Origin: Curtobacterium sp. MCSS17_007
GTDB lineage: Bacteria; Actinomycetota; Actinomycetes; Actinomycetales; Microbacteriaceae
Assembly: GCF_003234175.2 (NCBI RefSeq)
Contig: NZ_CP126257.1
Location: 2,418,001-2,482,000 of the forward strand
Length of the DNA stretch: 64,000 nucleotides
Direction: 5' to 3'
Made by a program: the position numbers and the translations under genes. Within the stretch, counting starts at the first letter, position 1. Each line of letters opens with the position of its first letter. The notes beneath the pieces were generated by a model, which saw only the letters and a list, made by a program, of their open reading frames with translations, was not told the origin of the DNA and ran no database searches. This document shows, one piece after another, positions 27,898-37,380 of this stretch.

Positions 27898-28038
27898 GGT
27901 CGCTCCCTCGCGATCGGGGTGGTGGTGTCGGAACGATAGCAGAAATTGTGTTCTGGACATCTGTTCCCGACCGTGTACAGTCGTCGCCGAACCATCGGAA
28001 CGGGCGCCCCGCCCGGCTGACCAACGGAGGACCAGCAC
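27898..28038. promoter_or_regulatory. divergent control region of the tetritol cluster
   Basis: A 141-bp region between the SDR and EltD-like genes with an AT-richer core at 27931-27981. It holds half-site-like TGTTC at 27949 and 27962 and inverted GGAAC at 27930, plus -10 candidates TACAGT (27976-27981, plus strand) and TATCGT (27933-27938, minus strand). It is the expected binding region of the SorC regulator; the exact operator is unclear. Confidence 0.5.
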
Positions 28039-29199
28039 ATGTCGACGACGACGACCGAGACCCCGCACCAGGACCGCACCGACCCGACGATCCCGACCAC
28101 GATGCGTGCCGTCGTGGTGCACGGGCCGGGCGACTACCGACTCGAGGAACGCCCGGTCCCCCAGCCCGGACCGGGCGAACTGCTGCTCCGCACCGACGCC
28201 GTCGGCATCTGCGCGAGCGACCTGAAGTGCTACCACGGCGCGGCGAAGTTCTGGGGCGACGAGAACCGACCGGCGTGGGCGGAAGCCGACCGCATCCCCG
28301 GCCACGAGTTCGTCGGCACGGTCGTCTCCGGTGACGACGACGCGCTCGCGAAGCGTGGTGTGTCGCTCGGCGACCGGATCGCCTGCGAGCAGATCGTGCC
28401 GTGCTGGGAGTGCCGGTACTGCCTCGAGGGCGCCTACTGGATGTGCAACGTCCACGACATGTTCGGCTTCAAGGGATTCGACGGCGCGATGGCGGAGTAC
28501 GTGCTCGTGCCGACCAAGGCCCTGACGCACCCGGTCGACCGCGCCCTGCCGGGCCAGGTCGCCGCCTTCGCCGAGCCCCTCTCCTGCGCCTTCCACGCCG
28601 TCGAGCGCGGCGACGTCCGGTTCGGCGACACCGTCGTGATCGCCGGTGCCGGGCCGATCGGGCTGTCGGCCATCGCCGGTGCGCGCCAGAAGAACCCGCT
28701 GCGGATCATCGCGCTCGACGTCGTCGACGACAAGCTCGCGCTCGCCCGCAAGGTCGGTGCCGACCTGACGATCAACATCGCGCAGGAGGACGCCGTCGCC
28801 CGCGTCAAGGAACTCACCGACGGCTACGGCGCGGACGTCTACATCGAGGCGACCGGCCACCCCTCCGCGGTGCCCCAGGGGCTGAACCTGCTCCGCAAGC
28901 TCGGCACGTTCGTCGAGTACTCGGTGTTCAAGGACGCCGTCTCCGTGGACTGGTCGATCATCTCCGACGACAAGGAGCTCGACGTCCGCGGCGCGCACCT
29001 CGGCCCGCACACCTGGCCGGCCGCGATCAAGCTGCTGGAGTCGGGCACGCTGCCGATGGACGAGATCTGCACGCACCAGTTCCCGCTCGAGGACTTCCAG
29101 CAGGCCCTCGACCTGGTCGGCGACTCCGCCGGTGCGTCCGTCAAGGTGTCGATCGTCCCGTCGCTGACCGCCCCGACCACGTCCGCCGCGCGGGCCTGA
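28039..29199 (+). CDS. zinc-dependent erythritol/L-threitol dehydrogenase-like (EltD-like)
   Basis: A 386-residue medium-chain dehydrogenase. Catalytic zinc ligands are Cys in VGICASDLKC and His/Glu in IPGHEFVG. The structural zinc has four Cys in CWECRYCLEGAYWMC. The NAD loop is VVIAGAGPIGLSA. The segments GICASDLKCYHGA, FWGDENRP and EQIVPC...YWMCNVHDMFGF closely follow the erythritol/L-threitol dehydrogenase EltD of mycobacteria as I recall it, which oxidises erythritol to D-erythrulose. The ATG has GGAGG 8 nt upstream. It is the first gene of a four-gene operon. Confidence 0.85.
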   Translation: MSTTTTETPHQDRTDPTIPTTMRAVVVHGPGDYRLEERPVPQPGPGELLLRTDAVGICASDLKCYHGAAKFWGDENRPAWAEADRIPGHEFVGTVVSGDDDALAKRGVSLGDRIACEQIVPCWECRYCLEGAYWMCNVHDMFGFKGFDGAMAEYVLVPTKALTHPVDRALPGQVAAFAEPLSCAFHAVERGDVRFGDTVVIAGAGPIGLSAIAGARQKNPLRIIALDVVDDKLALARKVGADLTINIAQEDAVARVKELTDGYGADVYIEATGHPSAVPQGLNLLRKLGTFVEYSVFKDAVSVDWSIISDDKELDVRGAHLGPHTWPAAIKLLESGTLPMDEICTHQFPLEDFQQALDLVGDSAGASVKVSIVPSLTAPTTSAARA

Positions 29200-29220
29200 C
29201 GCACCGAGGAGTCCCCGCGA

Positions 29221-30548
29221 TGTCGACGACGACCGCGCGCACCACCGCCGCGTCCACGCCCGCCTCCGCCCGTCCGGAGGGGCGGCTCGACCGGATGGGC
29301 ATCCCCCGTCCGCTCGCCCTCGGCTTCGTCGCCGTGCTGGTCTTCATGACCGGCAACGGCGTCGAGTCGAACTTCATCACACCGCACATGGTCGCGGTCC
29401 TCGGGAGCCCCGAGGCCACCGTCGCCACGATCGTGACGTTCTACAGCCTCGCCGCGCTCATCGGCAGCTACGTCTCCGGCGCACTGTCCGACCTGGTCGG
29501 GCCGCGCCGCGTGATGATCCTCGGCTTCGCCGTCTGGGTCGTCTTCGAGGTGCTGTTCCTGCTGGCGTTGCACGTCGAGAGCGTGCCCTTCGCCGCCGTC
29601 GCCTACGCCCTGCGCGGTTTCGGCTACCCGCTGTTCGCGTTCGCGTTCCTGGTCTGGGTGAACATCACGACCCCGGTGGAGCGGAACGGCTCCGCCGTGG
29701 GGTGGTTCTACGTCGCCTTCACCGGTGGCCTGCCGACCCTCGGCTCGCTCTTCGCCATCGGGGCGATCCCGGTGTTCGGCGGCGGCACGGTCGGTGAGAC
29801 GGGTGCCATGATCGCGTCGATCGGCCTCGTGGTCGCCGGGTTCCTGATCATGCTGTTCGGCGTCCGCCTGCCCAACGGCTTCTCGCGGATCGCGCCCGCC
29901 GGCGAGAGCGCCTGGCGCGTCATGACGAGCGGGATCCGGCTCACCGCGACCCGCCCGAAGATCCTCATGGGCTTCCTCGTCCGCCTGATCAACACCGCGC
30001 CCGAGTTCGGCATGTTCGTCGTGCTCCCCGCGATCATCGCGAACGACCGCGGCTGGGGCCAGAGCCGGTGGCTCCTCATGACGGTCTGCGTCTACGCGAC
30101 GAACATCCTGGTCAACGCCCTGTTCGGCTGGGTCGGCGACCGCATCGGCTGGCAGCGCACGGTCAAGTGGTTCGGCATCGTCGGCTCCGCCACCGGCCTC
30201 GTCGCCTGGTGGTACGTGCCGCAGCTCGTCCCCGCCGGATCGGACTGGGGCTACGTGCTCTCGGTCGTCGCCGGCTGCGTGTTCGGCTGCCTGCTCGCGG
30301 GCTTCGTGCCGATGGGCGCGATCATGCCGGCGCTCGCTCCGGAGCACAAGGGTGCGGCGATGGCGATGTACACGACCGCTGCCGGCGGGGCGGCGTTCCT
30401 CGGCACCGGCGTCGTCGCGGCGGTCTTCGCGCTCGGCGGCGGCGGCCAGGCGGTGACCTGGACGTTCGTGGGCCTCTACGCGTGCGCCTTCGTGATGATC
30501 CACTTCCTCGACGTGCCCCAGGGACGCCCGCACCGCGGCGCCCGCTGA
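29221..30548 (+). CDS. MFS transporter, polyol permease type
   Basis: A 442-residue MFS protein with 12 transmembrane segments. GNGVESNFITPHMVA in TM1 and GALSDLVGPRRVMILG in loop 2-3 fit the polyol permease group (ribitol, arabitol, alpha-ketoglutarate-like carriers). GWVGDRIGWQRTVKW is the equivalent loop 8-9 signature. It starts 22 bp after the dehydrogenase stop with GAGGAG upstream of the ATG, so it is the tetritol importer by context. It is followed by a 181-bp spacer rich in repeats before the kinase gene. Confidence 0.83.
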
Positions 30549-30565
30549 CGCCCGTCGAGCCGACC

Positions 30566-30626
30566 CCGGGCGGCGCTGGCCGTCCCACCGCCGCCCGGTC
30601 CCCCGCACGTCCCACCGCCGCCCGGT
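30566..30626 (+). repeat. direct repeat with alternative stem-loops between permease and kinase genes
   Basis: A 19-bp sequence, CGTCCCACCGCCGCCCGGT, occurs twice (30581-30599 and 30608-30626). An upstream arm, CCGGGCGGCG (30566-30575), can pair perfectly with the CGCCGCCCGG in either copy, giving two mutually exclusive hairpins within the operon. There is no start codon or ORF here. Confidence 0.65.
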
Positions 30627-30729
30627 GCCCGGACGGCCCCTCCGACCCCGACCGACGCACCCGGTCCTCCAACCCGATCCTGACCCCATCCACCGGACCC
30701 CGGTCCACCGCACGACAGGAACGCACTCC

Positions 30730-32472
30730 ATGACCACGATCCACGACGACCCCGAGGACTTCGCCGACGACCAGCTCGCCGGCTGGCTCGCCCTGTACGC
30801 CGACCGGGTGCGGGGTGTGCACGGCGGCGTGGTCGCCCTCCCCACCGAGGGCGCCGACCGGCAGGTCGCCGTCGTCGTCGGCGGCGGCTCCGGGCACTAC
30901 CCCGCGTTCTGCGGGGTCGTCGGGCCCGGCTTCGCCACCGGCGCGGTCGTCGGCAACGTCTTCACATCACCCTCTGCAGCGCAGGTGTACTCGGTCGCGA
31001 AGGCCGCCGACCAGGGCCGCGGCGTGGTGCTGTCGTTCGGCAACTACGCCGGTGACACGATGAACTTCGGCCTCGCCGCCGAGCGGCTCCGCGCCGAGGG
31101 CATCGACACCCGCATCGTCGTGGTCACCGACGACGTGGCGAGCGCGGACGAGGTCGCCAGGCGTCGGGGCATCGCCGGTGACTTCGCGGTGTTCAAGGCG
31201 ATGGGCGCGGCCGCCGCCGCCGGTTCGGACCTGGACGAGGTCGAGCGCGTCGGCACCGCTGCGAACGCCGCGACCCGCACGATCGGCGTCGCGTTCTCCG
31301 GCTGCACCATGCCCGGCACCACCGAACCGCTCTTCTCCGTCCCCGACGGGCACCTCGGCCTCGGCCTCGGCATCCACGGCGAGCCGGGCATCCAGGACGT
31401 CCCGGTGCTGCCCGCCCGGGAACTCGCCACGCTGCTCGTCGACCGGCTGCTGGCCGAACGCCCCGAGGGTGCCGGGCCGCGGGTCGCGCCGATCCTCAAC
31501 GGTCTGGGCGACACGAAGTACGAGGAGCTCTTCCTGCTCTGGGGCCGGGTGCTCCCGCTCCTCGAGGACGCCGGTCTCGAGGTCGTCGAACCCGAGGTCG
31601 GCGAACTCGTCACCAGCCTCGACATGGGCGGCTGCTCGCTCACGCTGCAGTTCCTCGACGACGAGCTCGAACGGTACTGGCGCGCGGACGCCTACACGCC
31701 GGGCTACCGCAAGGTCGCCGCACCGGTCGCGGCGCTCGTGCCGGCCGATGCGGTCGCTGAGGCCGCTGCGGAGGCGACGGTCGTGCCGGACGCGACCGAC
31801 GCCTCCCGTCGGGCTGCGGAGACCGCACGCGAAGCCGTCGTCGCGATCGACGTGCTGCTCCGCGAACAGGAGGAGACCCTGGGCCGCATCGACGCGGTCG
31901 CCGGGGACGGCGACCACGGACGGGGCATGGTGAAGGGGATCGGTGCGGCCCGTCGGGCGGTCGAGCAGGCCGACCGGGAGGCCGGGGTCGCCTTCGTCCT
32001 CGGCCGCGCCGGTGAGGCGTGGGCCGCGTCGGCGGGCGGCACGTCCGGTGTCCTGTGGGGTGCGGCGCTCGAGGCCTTCGGCCGCGCGCTCGGCGACGAC
32101 GCCGAGCACGTGGGACCGTCCGAGGTCGTCGCGGCGGCGCAGGCGTTCGCGGACTCGATCGTGCACCTGGGCGGCGCGTCGCGCGGCGACAAGACACTGC
32201 TCGACGCGCTGCTGCCCTTCGTCGACCAGTTGCGCTCCTCGGTCGACGACGGCGCCGACCTCGCGACCGCCTGGCGGTCGGCGGCGCGGGTCGCGGTCGA
32301 GCAGGCCGACGCCACGGCGGACCTGCGGCCGAAGGTCGGGCGCGCCCGGCCCCTGGCCGAGAAGAGCGTGGGGACGCCCGATGCGGGCGCCACCTCGATG
32401 GGGATGGTCCTCACACGGGTCGGCGAGCTGCTCGCCGACCGCGCACGACGACGCGAAGGAGTGGACGCATGA
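30730..32472 (+). CDS. DAK-type kinase, probable D-erythrulose kinase
   Basis: A 580-residue ATP-dependent kinase with DhaK (residues 1-335) and DhaL (about 355-580) domains fused. [15 protein letters not shown] binds substrate, and His216 in [12 protein letters not shown] should form the hemiaminal with the ketose. In Dha[13 protein letters not shown] holds the Mg-binding aspartates, and GGTSGVLWG and GDKTLLDAL are conserved. Context with EltD-, DthD- and RpiB-type enzymes points to D-erythrulose rather than dihydroxyacetone (DerK role). The ATG has AGGAA 9 nt upstream. Its stop overlaps the isomerase start (ATGA). Confidence 0.87.
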   Translation: MTTIHDDPEDFADDQLAGWLALYADRVRGVHGGVVALPTEGADRQVAVVVGGGSGHYPAFCGVVGPGFATGAVVGNVFTSPSAAQVYSVAKAADQGRGVVLSFGNYAGDTMNFGLAAERLRAEGIDTRIVVVTDDVASADEVARRRGIAGDFAVFKAMGAAAAAGSDLDEVERVGTAANAATRTIGVAFSGCTMPGTTEPLFSVPDGHLGLGLGIHGEPGIQDVPVLPARELATLLVDRLLAERPEGAGPRVAPILNGLGDTKYEELFLLWGRVLPLLEDAGLEVVEPEVGELVTSLDMGGCSLTLQFLDDELERYWRADAYTPGYRKVAAPVAALVPADAVAEAAAEATVVPDATDASRRAAETAREAVVAIDVLLREQEETLGRIDAVAGDGDHGRGMVKGIGAARRAVEQADREAGVAFVLGRAGEAWAASAGGTSGVLWGAALEAFGRALGDDAEHVGPSEVVAAAQAFADSIVHLGGASRGDKTLLDALLPFVDQLRSSVDDGADLATAWRSAARVAVEQADATADLRPKVGRARPLAEKSVGTPDAGATSMGMVLTRVGELLADRARRREGVDA

Positions 32473-32975
32473 CGTTCCGGTTGGTGGTGGGCTCGGACGA
32501 CGCGGGCTTCGACTACAAGGAGGTCATCAAACGTGACCTCGAGGCGGACGACCGCGTGGCCAGCGTGGTGGACGTCGGTGTGGACGCCGACGGGCACACG
32601 GCGTACCCGCACGTCGCCGTCGACGCGGCACGGATGGTCGCGGACGGCGAGGCCGACCGCGCGATCCTGGTCTGCGGCACCGGGCTCGGGGTGGCGATCA
32701 GCGCGAACAAGGTGCCCGGCATCCGGGCGGTCACGGCGCACGACTCGTTCAGCGTCGAGCGCTCCGTCCTGTCGAACGACGCGCAGGTGCTCTGCATGGG
32801 GCAGCGCGTGATCGGCGTCGAGCTCGCCCGACGTCTCGCGCTGGAGTGGCTCGACTACGAGTTCGACACGTCGAGCGCGAGCGCCGAGAAGGTCGCGGCG
32901 ATCTGCGGCTACGACGGCTCGGCTCCGGTCGGCACGGACGCAGGGGTCGACGCCGGAGCGGGCGCCACTCGCTGA
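32469..32975 (+). CDS. RpiB/LacA family isomerase, probable D-erythrulose-4-phosphate isomerase
   Basis: A 168-residue RpiB-fold sugar-phosphate isomerase. [11 protein letters not shown] has the phosphate-binding start, with Asp-Asp where RpiB has Asp-His. [21 protein letters not shown] holds the catalytic Cys/Thr/Gly loop. It matches the DerI branch, which converts D-erythrulose-4-phosphate to D-erythrose-4-phosphate for the pentose phosphate pathway. The last 20 residues are an Ala/Gly/Asp tail. It overlaps the kinase gene by 4 bp and ends the operon at a strong hairpin. Confidence 0.87.
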   Translation: MTFRLVVGSDDAGFDYKEVIKRDLEADDRVASVVDVGVDADGHTAYPHVAVDAARMVADGEADRAILVCGTGLGVAISANKVPGIRAVTAHDSFSVERSVLSNDAQVLCMGQRVIGVELARRLALEWLDYEFDTSSASAEKVAAICGYDGSAPVGTDAGVDAGAGATR

Positions 32976-33000
32976 CCTGACGGCAGTCCGCTGATCGTGA

Positions 33001-33039
33001 CCGCCGTCGCCCCGGCCCGCCCGGCCGGGGCGACGGCGG
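33001..33039 (+). terminator. terminator of the tetritol operon
   Basis: A perfect 17-bp stem (CCGCCGTCGCCCCGGCC with GGCCGGGGCGACGGCGG) and a 5-nt loop, 25 nt past the isomerase stop. GC-rich without a U-tract. Not a member of the GGACGGGAGGC family. Confidence 0.8.
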
Positions 33040-33153
33040 TCGCGTCGTCCGGCTGACGGTGTGTCGCGGTCGCCGGCTCCGGGAACGCCCAGCCCACTGT
33101 CGGCAGCCCGACGTACGGTGCTCGCGACCCACCGCTCCACCGAAGGGGACACG

Positions 33154-34224
33154 ATGCAGAAGTCAGCCTGGCTGCCCGCCGTCATCGCTCCGGTCGTCGT
33201 GGCCGGCGCGATCGCCGCGCCCGTCATCGCGAACGCCGCCGCCGATCCGGTGGCGGGGTCCGACCCGACCGCGGCCGACGTCCTCGCCAGCATCGCGGCG
33301 TCGCGGGACGCGCAGTACTCCGGCACGCTCGCGCAGACGAGCGACCTCGGCCTGCCGGAGCTCCCCTCCGGCAGCGGTGGATCCGACCTCGAGGGCGATG
33401 CTTCCGACGTCCTCGGGCTCCTCACCGCCTCGCACACCGCACGTCTGTACGTCGACAGCCCGGACAAGCAGCGGTTCCAGCTCACGAAGCAGCTCGCCGA
33501 ACAGGACGTCGTCCGCAACGGCGACGACGTGTGGACCTGGGACTCGGAGGACCGCTCGGCCGTGCACGTCACGCTGCCGGACGGAGCGGACACCCCGGTC
33601 TCCGGCGCGACAACCCCGGCCGAGGCGGCGCAGCGCGCGGTCGACGCCATCACGCCGAGCACGAGGGTCTCCGACCCGACGACGGTCCGTGTCGCCGGTC
33701 ACGATGCGTGGCAGGTCACCCTGACGCCGAGGTCCGACGACACCCTGGTCGGCACCGTCCGGCTCGCGGTGGACCAGCAGACCGGCCTGCCGCTCCGGGT
33801 CACGGTGACGGCGGCCGGGAAGGACGAGCCGGCGTTCCAGGTCGGGTTCACGAGCCTCGACTACGGCGCACCCGCGGCACGACTGTTCGACTTCACCCCG
33901 CCGTCCGGTGCGGACGTCACGACGAAGGACCTCTCCGACGCCGGTCACGACCGGCAGGGCGGACGCGGCCACGGTGGTGAGCGCGGCGGTGTCGAGCCGA
34001 CGGTGACCGGCTCCGGCTGGGACGCCGTGGTCGAGCTGCCCGCGGGCGACTCCGCTCGGACGCTCCGGGACACCGAGACCACGGCGCTCCTCGACCAGGT
34101 GACGAAGCCGGTCGACGGCGGCCGCGCCGTCCAGACGTCGCTCGTGTCGGTCTACCTGACGGACGACGGTCGGGTGCTCGCGGGCGCCGTGCCGGTGGCC
34201 ACCCTGGTCGCCGCCGCGAAGTGA
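33154..34224 (+). CDS. exported LolA/RseB-like domain protein
   Basis: A 356-residue protein with an N-terminal signal or anchor helix (residues about 6-26). It is followed by a LolA-like half-barrel pattern: ADVLASIAASRDAQYSGTL, TARLYVDSPDKQRFQLT, VWTWDSEDRSAVHV and VRLAVDQQTGLPLRVTV. Such proteins in actinobacteria are often sigma-regulator or lipid-binding envelope proteins. A Gly/His-rich linker (GGRGHGGERGG) precedes a C-terminal segment. The ATG has GAAGGGG upstream. Its stop overlaps the ABC ATPase GTG by 4 bp, so the three genes form one transport or envelope operon. Confidence 0.78.
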   Translation: MQKSAWLPAVIAPVVVAGAIAAPVIANAAADPVAGSDPTAADVLASIAASRDAQYSGTLAQTSDLGLPELPSGSGGSDLEGDASDVLGLLTASHTARLYVDSPDKQRFQLTKQLAEQDVVRNGDDVWTWDSEDRSAVHVTLPDGADTPVSGATTPAEAAQRAVDAITPSTRVSDPTTVRVAGHDAWQVTLTPRSDDTLVGTVRLAVDQQTGLPLRVTVTAAGKDEPAFQVGFTSLDYGAPAARLFDFTPPSGADVTTKDLSDAGHDRQGGRGHGGERGGVEPTVTGSGWDAVVELPAGDSARTLRDTETTALLDQVTKPVDGGRAVQTSLVSVYLTDDGRVLAGAVPVATLVAAAK

Positions 34225-35213
34225 CGACAGCAGCAGACCCGGACGGCCCGGTGCCGGAGCGGGCGGAGCCCCGGGTGCCGGAGCTCGCGGTCCGGACCGA
34301 GTCGCTGGTCAAGGTGTTCCGGAAGCAGCGTGCCGTCGACGGCGTCGACCTCGCCGTCCCACGCGGCTCCGTGTTCGGGTTCCTCGGACCGAACGGCTCG
34401 GGCAAGACCACGACGATCCGGATGCTCCTCGGCCTGTCCTCGGCGACGAGCGGGACCATCGAGGTGCTCGGACGTCCGGTGCCCGGTGCGCTGCGCGAGG
34501 TGCTCCCCCGCGTGGGCGCCCTGGTCGAGGGTCCCGCGTCCTACCCGTACCTGACCGGCCGGGCGAACCTGCTGCGCTACGACGCGGCCGACCCGACCTC
34601 GGACCCACGAACCCGTCGCGACCGCGTCGCCGCGGCACTCGACCGCGTCGGCCTGACGCACGCGGCGGACAAGAAGGCGCACGCCTACTCGCTCGGCATG
34701 AAGCAGCGCCTCGGCCTGGCCAACGCGCTGCTCGCGCCGCGGGACCTGCTCGTGCTCGACGAACCGACGAACGGCCTCGACCCGCAGGGCACGCGCGAGG
34801 TCCGGAACCTCATCCGCTCACTCGCCGACGACGGCACCACGGTGTTCGTCTCGAGCCACCTGCTCGCGGAGATCGAGCAGGTCTGCACGCACGCCGCCGT
34901 GATGCGGAGCGGACACCTCGTGGCGCAGGGCTCGCTCGACGAGCTCCGCGCCACGGGCGGCCGGACGGTCACCGTCCGCACGCCGGACGTCGGACAGGCG
35001 GGTACCGTGCTGGTCCGGCTCGGGTTGACGCCGCGTCGGAACGTCGGAGCGGACACGCTGGTCGCCGACCTGCCCGCCGACGTCCTGCCGGAGACGGTGA
35101 CCGCCGAGCTCGTGCGCGCCGACGTGCGCGTCCGCGGCATCACCGTCGGCGGCGGCACCCTCGAAGACCTGTTCGTCGCGCTCACCGGGGAGGGGTTCGA
35201 TGTCGCAGCCTGA
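34221..35213 (+). CDS. ABC transporter ATP-binding protein (exporter type)
   Basis: A 330-residue ATPase. Walker A is GPNGSGKTTT, the signature reads SLGMKQRLGLA (variant of LSGGQ, common in CcmA/drug exporter ATPases), Walker B is LLVLDEPTNGLDP and the switch His is in VSSHLL. A C-terminal extension of about 90 residues ends in the DUF4162-like region GGTLEDLFVALTGE. It pairs with the ABC-2 permease that overlaps it by 14 bp. The upstream LolA-like protein may deliver or receive the transported lipid. Confidence 0.92.
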   Translation: MTTAADPDGPVPERAEPRVPELAVRTESLVKVFRKQRAVDGVDLAVPRGSVFGFLGPNGSGKTTTIRMLLGLSSATSGTIEVLGRPVPGALREVLPRVGALVEGPASYPYLTGRANLLRYDAADPTSDPRTRRDRVAAALDRVGLTHAADKKAHAYSLGMKQRLGLANALLAPRDLLVLDEPTNGLDPQGTREVRNLIRSLADDGTTVFVSSHLLAEIEQVCTHAAVMRSGHLVAQGSLDELRATGGRTVTVRTPDVGQAGTVLVRLGLTPRRNVGADTLVADLPADVLPETVTAELVRADVRVRGITVGGGTLEDLFVALTGEGFDVAA

Positions 35214-36042
35214 GACCGTCCGTGGTCCCGTCCGGCCCTTCGCCCTGCTCGGCTCCGAGCTCGCGCTGCTGTTCCGGCGCCGCCGGACCTGGGCGATGCT
35301 CGGTGCCCTCGCGCTGGTGCCGGTGCTCATCGCGATCGCGGTCCGGCTGACCACCGATGGTGGATCCGGCGGTCCCGCGTTCCTCGGGGACATCACGAAC
35401 AACGGCCTCTTCGTGGCGTTCACCGCGCTCACCGTGTCCATCCCGCTGTTCCTGCCCCTGACCGTCGGCGTCGTGTCCGGCGACACGGTCGCAGGCGAGG
35501 CGTCGCACGGCACGATCCGCTACCTGCTCGTGGCTCCGACCGGCCGCCTGCGGTTCGTCCTCGTCAAGTACGCCGGCGCGGTGGCGTTCTGCCTGGCGGC
35601 GACGCTCCTGGTGGTGCTCGTCGGCGCGGCGATCGGTGCGCTGCTGTTCCCGATCGGACCGGTGACGCTGCTGTCCGGCACGCAGGTCGACGGGTGGTCG
35701 TACGCCGGTCGCGCGCTGCTGCTCGCGCTCTACGTGTCGCTCTCGATGCTCGGTCTCAGTGCGATCGGCCTCTTCGCCTCGACGCTGACGACGGTGCCGG
35801 TCGGTGCGATGGCCGCGACGGTCGTGCTCGCCGGGGTGTCGCAGGTGCTCGACCAGCTCCCGCAGCTCGACTGGCTGCACCCGTTCCTCTTCTCGCACCT
35901 GTGGCTCGGGTTCGGCGACCTGCTCCGCGACCCCATCTCGTTCGACTCGTTCGGGTCGAACGCCCTGCTGCAGCTCGGCTACGTGGCGGTGTTCGGCTCG
36001 CTGGCCTACGGACGGTTCGCGACGAAGGACGTCCTCAGCTGA
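35200..36042 (+). CDS. ABC-2 type transporter permease
   Basis: A 280-residue membrane protein with six transmembrane segments, beginning with a cytoplasmic amphipathic stretch and RRRRTWAMLGALALVPVL as TM1. VSGDTVAGEASHGTIRYLLVAP is the conserved ABC-2 cytoplasmic loop motif (EE-like coupling helix). It is translated from an ATG inside the 3' end of the ATPase gene. Together they form an exporter of unknown substrate. Confidence 0.88.
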   Translation: MSQPETVRGPVRPFALLGSELALLFRRRRTWAMLGALALVPVLIAIAVRLTTDGGSGGPAFLGDITNNGLFVAFTALTVSIPLFLPLTVGVVSGDTVAGEASHGTIRYLLVAPTGRLRFVLVKYAGAVAFCLAATLLVVLVGAAIGALLFPIGPVTLLSGTQVDGWSYAGRALLLALYVSLSMLGLSAIGLFASTLTTVPVGAMAATVVLAGVSQVLDQLPQLDWLHPFLFSHLWLGFGDLLRDPISFDSFGSNALLQLGYVAVFGSLAYGRFATKDVLS

Positions 36043-36054
36043 CCACCCACCATC

Positions 36055-36108
36055 CACGAACGGATCGGGCCCGGCGTCCTGCTGGACACCGGGCCCGACC
36101 CGTTCGTG
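36055..36108. terminator. bidirectional hairpin between ABC permease and oxidoreductase genes
   Basis: Arms of 25 nt, starting CACGAACGGATCGGGCCCGG and ending CCGGGCCCGACCCGTTCGTG, pair with two mismatches around a 4-nt loop. It lies between convergent genes, 12 nt past one stop and 8 nt past the other. Confidence 0.8.
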
Positions 36109-36115
36109 CTGCCGT

Positions 36116-37177
36116 TCAGGCCTCCGGGCTCGCGGACCCGCCGGCCATCGTCTCCGTGTCCGCTCCGCGCTCGTCGGCGTACCGGTCGCGCAGGTCGCGG
36201 GCCTTCTCGGAGCGGTACCAGTCGAGCCGGGCGCCGGTCTCGACCGTCTGCATCCCGATCACGACCTTGCCGCGGGACCGCATCTCGGCGAGGTCCTCGT
36301 AGGCGTCGACGATGTACTCGAACGGGTAGAAGCCCGAGATGAGCACCTGCACGCGACGGTCCTGCACCGCCTTCGCGAGCAGGGTCAGCAGGTCGCGGGC
36401 CTCCTCGTCGTCGGCCGGAGCGCGGAGGAACCGGAGTTCCACGTCGCGGCGGTGCTCCGAGGTCACCAGGCGCTCCGAGGGCACACCGAGCCTGGCCGCC
36501 AGGTCCGCCGCTCCGCCGCCACCGTGGTTGTCGATGAACGCGGTGATCGGGCGGCCGCCGGCCATCTGGCGGATGCGGTCCTCCTCGCCGTCGCCGTAGG
36601 CGACGGGCAGGGTGCCGATCTGTCGCAGGTAGTCGTGGTTCCGCGGGCTGCCCAGTGCGATGACGGTCGCGCCGGCGTCGTGGGCGAGCTGGCACTCGAT
36701 GTGCCCGACGCCGCCGGCGGCGGCCGAGATGACGACGGTGTCCTCCGGTCCGAGGCGGAGCCCGCGGACGACCGTCGCAGCGGTGGCACCGGCGAGGTAC
36801 AGGCCGCCGGCGACCTCCCACCCGACGTGCTCGGGCTTCTTGACGACTGCGCCGCGGGGCACGCGGACCCAGGTGGCGTGTGCGCCGCCGTCGGGCGCGT
36901 GGCCCATGACCTCGTCGCCCACCTTGAGGTCGCGGACCTCGGCGCCGCGCGCCCGGACGATGCCCGCGAAGTCGACGCCCTGACGGGCGGGGAACGCCAG
37001 CTCGATGTGGTCGCGCAGCTTCCCCTCGCGGAGGAACCGCTCGACGTGGTTCAGGCCGGCGGCGACGACCTCGACGACGATGTCGCCGGGTCCGGGCTCG
37101 GGACGTTCCTGCGGGACGAGGTCGACGACGTCGAACCCGCCGTACCGGTCGTACTGCACTGCACTACCGATGCGCAT
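36116..37177 (-). CDS. quinone oxidoreductase-like zinc-independent MDR alcohol dehydrogenase
   Basis: A 353-residue medium-chain reductase of the QOR group. GLNHVERFLREGK and FPARQGVDFAGIV replace the zinc-ligand regions of true alcohol dehydrogenases, and the structural zinc cysteines are absent. The NADPH loop is VVISAAAGGVGHIECQLAHDAG. The C-terminal 40 residues form an extra charged tail (DTETMAGGSASPEA end). It likely reduces quinones or enones. The ATG has AAGGAG upstream. Confidence 0.85.
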   Translation of the reverse strand: MRIGSAVQYDRYGGFDVVDLVPQERPEPGPGDIVVEVVAAGLNHVERFLREGKLRDHIELAFPARQGVDFAGIVRARGAEVRDLKVGDEVMGHAPDGGAHATWVRVPRGAVVKKPEHVGWEVAGGLYLAGATAATVVRGLRLGPEDTVVISAAAGGVGHIECQLAHDAGATVIALGSPRNHDYLRQIGTLPVAYGDGEEDRIRQMAGGRPITAFIDNHGGGGAADLAARLGVPSERLVTSEHRRDVELRFLRAPADDEEARDLLTLLAKAVQDRRVQVLISGFYPFEYIVDAYEDLAEMRSRGKVVIGMQTVETGARLDWYRSEKARDLRDRYADERGADTETMAGGSASPEA

Positions 37178-37264
37178 GGGGGACTCCTTCCGTGGGCATG
37201 GCTCCGGTGTACTCGCGACGCCGGAGCGGTGTCCGTGAGCGAGGGGTACCAGGGCGCGGACGGT

Positions 37265-37358
37265 CGGACGGGAGGCGTGGGTCGGCGCGGCGACGCGCCT
37301 CCTGGCCGCCGGTCGTGCGGACGGGAAGCGGGTCGGGACCGCGACGCGCCTCCCGGCC
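37265..37358 (-). repeat. two degenerate GGACGGGAGGC-family elements
   Basis: Copy A (37265-37309) begins GGACGGGAGGCGTGG and closes GCGCCTCCTGGCC. Copy B (37318-37358) begins GCGGACGGGAAGCGGG and closes GCGCCTCCCGGCC. Both still pair through GGAGGCG/CGCCTCC-type cores but imperfectly. They lie between the oxidoreductase start and the metallophosphoesterase stop, and may terminate the latter. Confidence 0.55.
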
Positions 37359-37380
37359 ACCCGTGGTGCGGGCGACGCGC

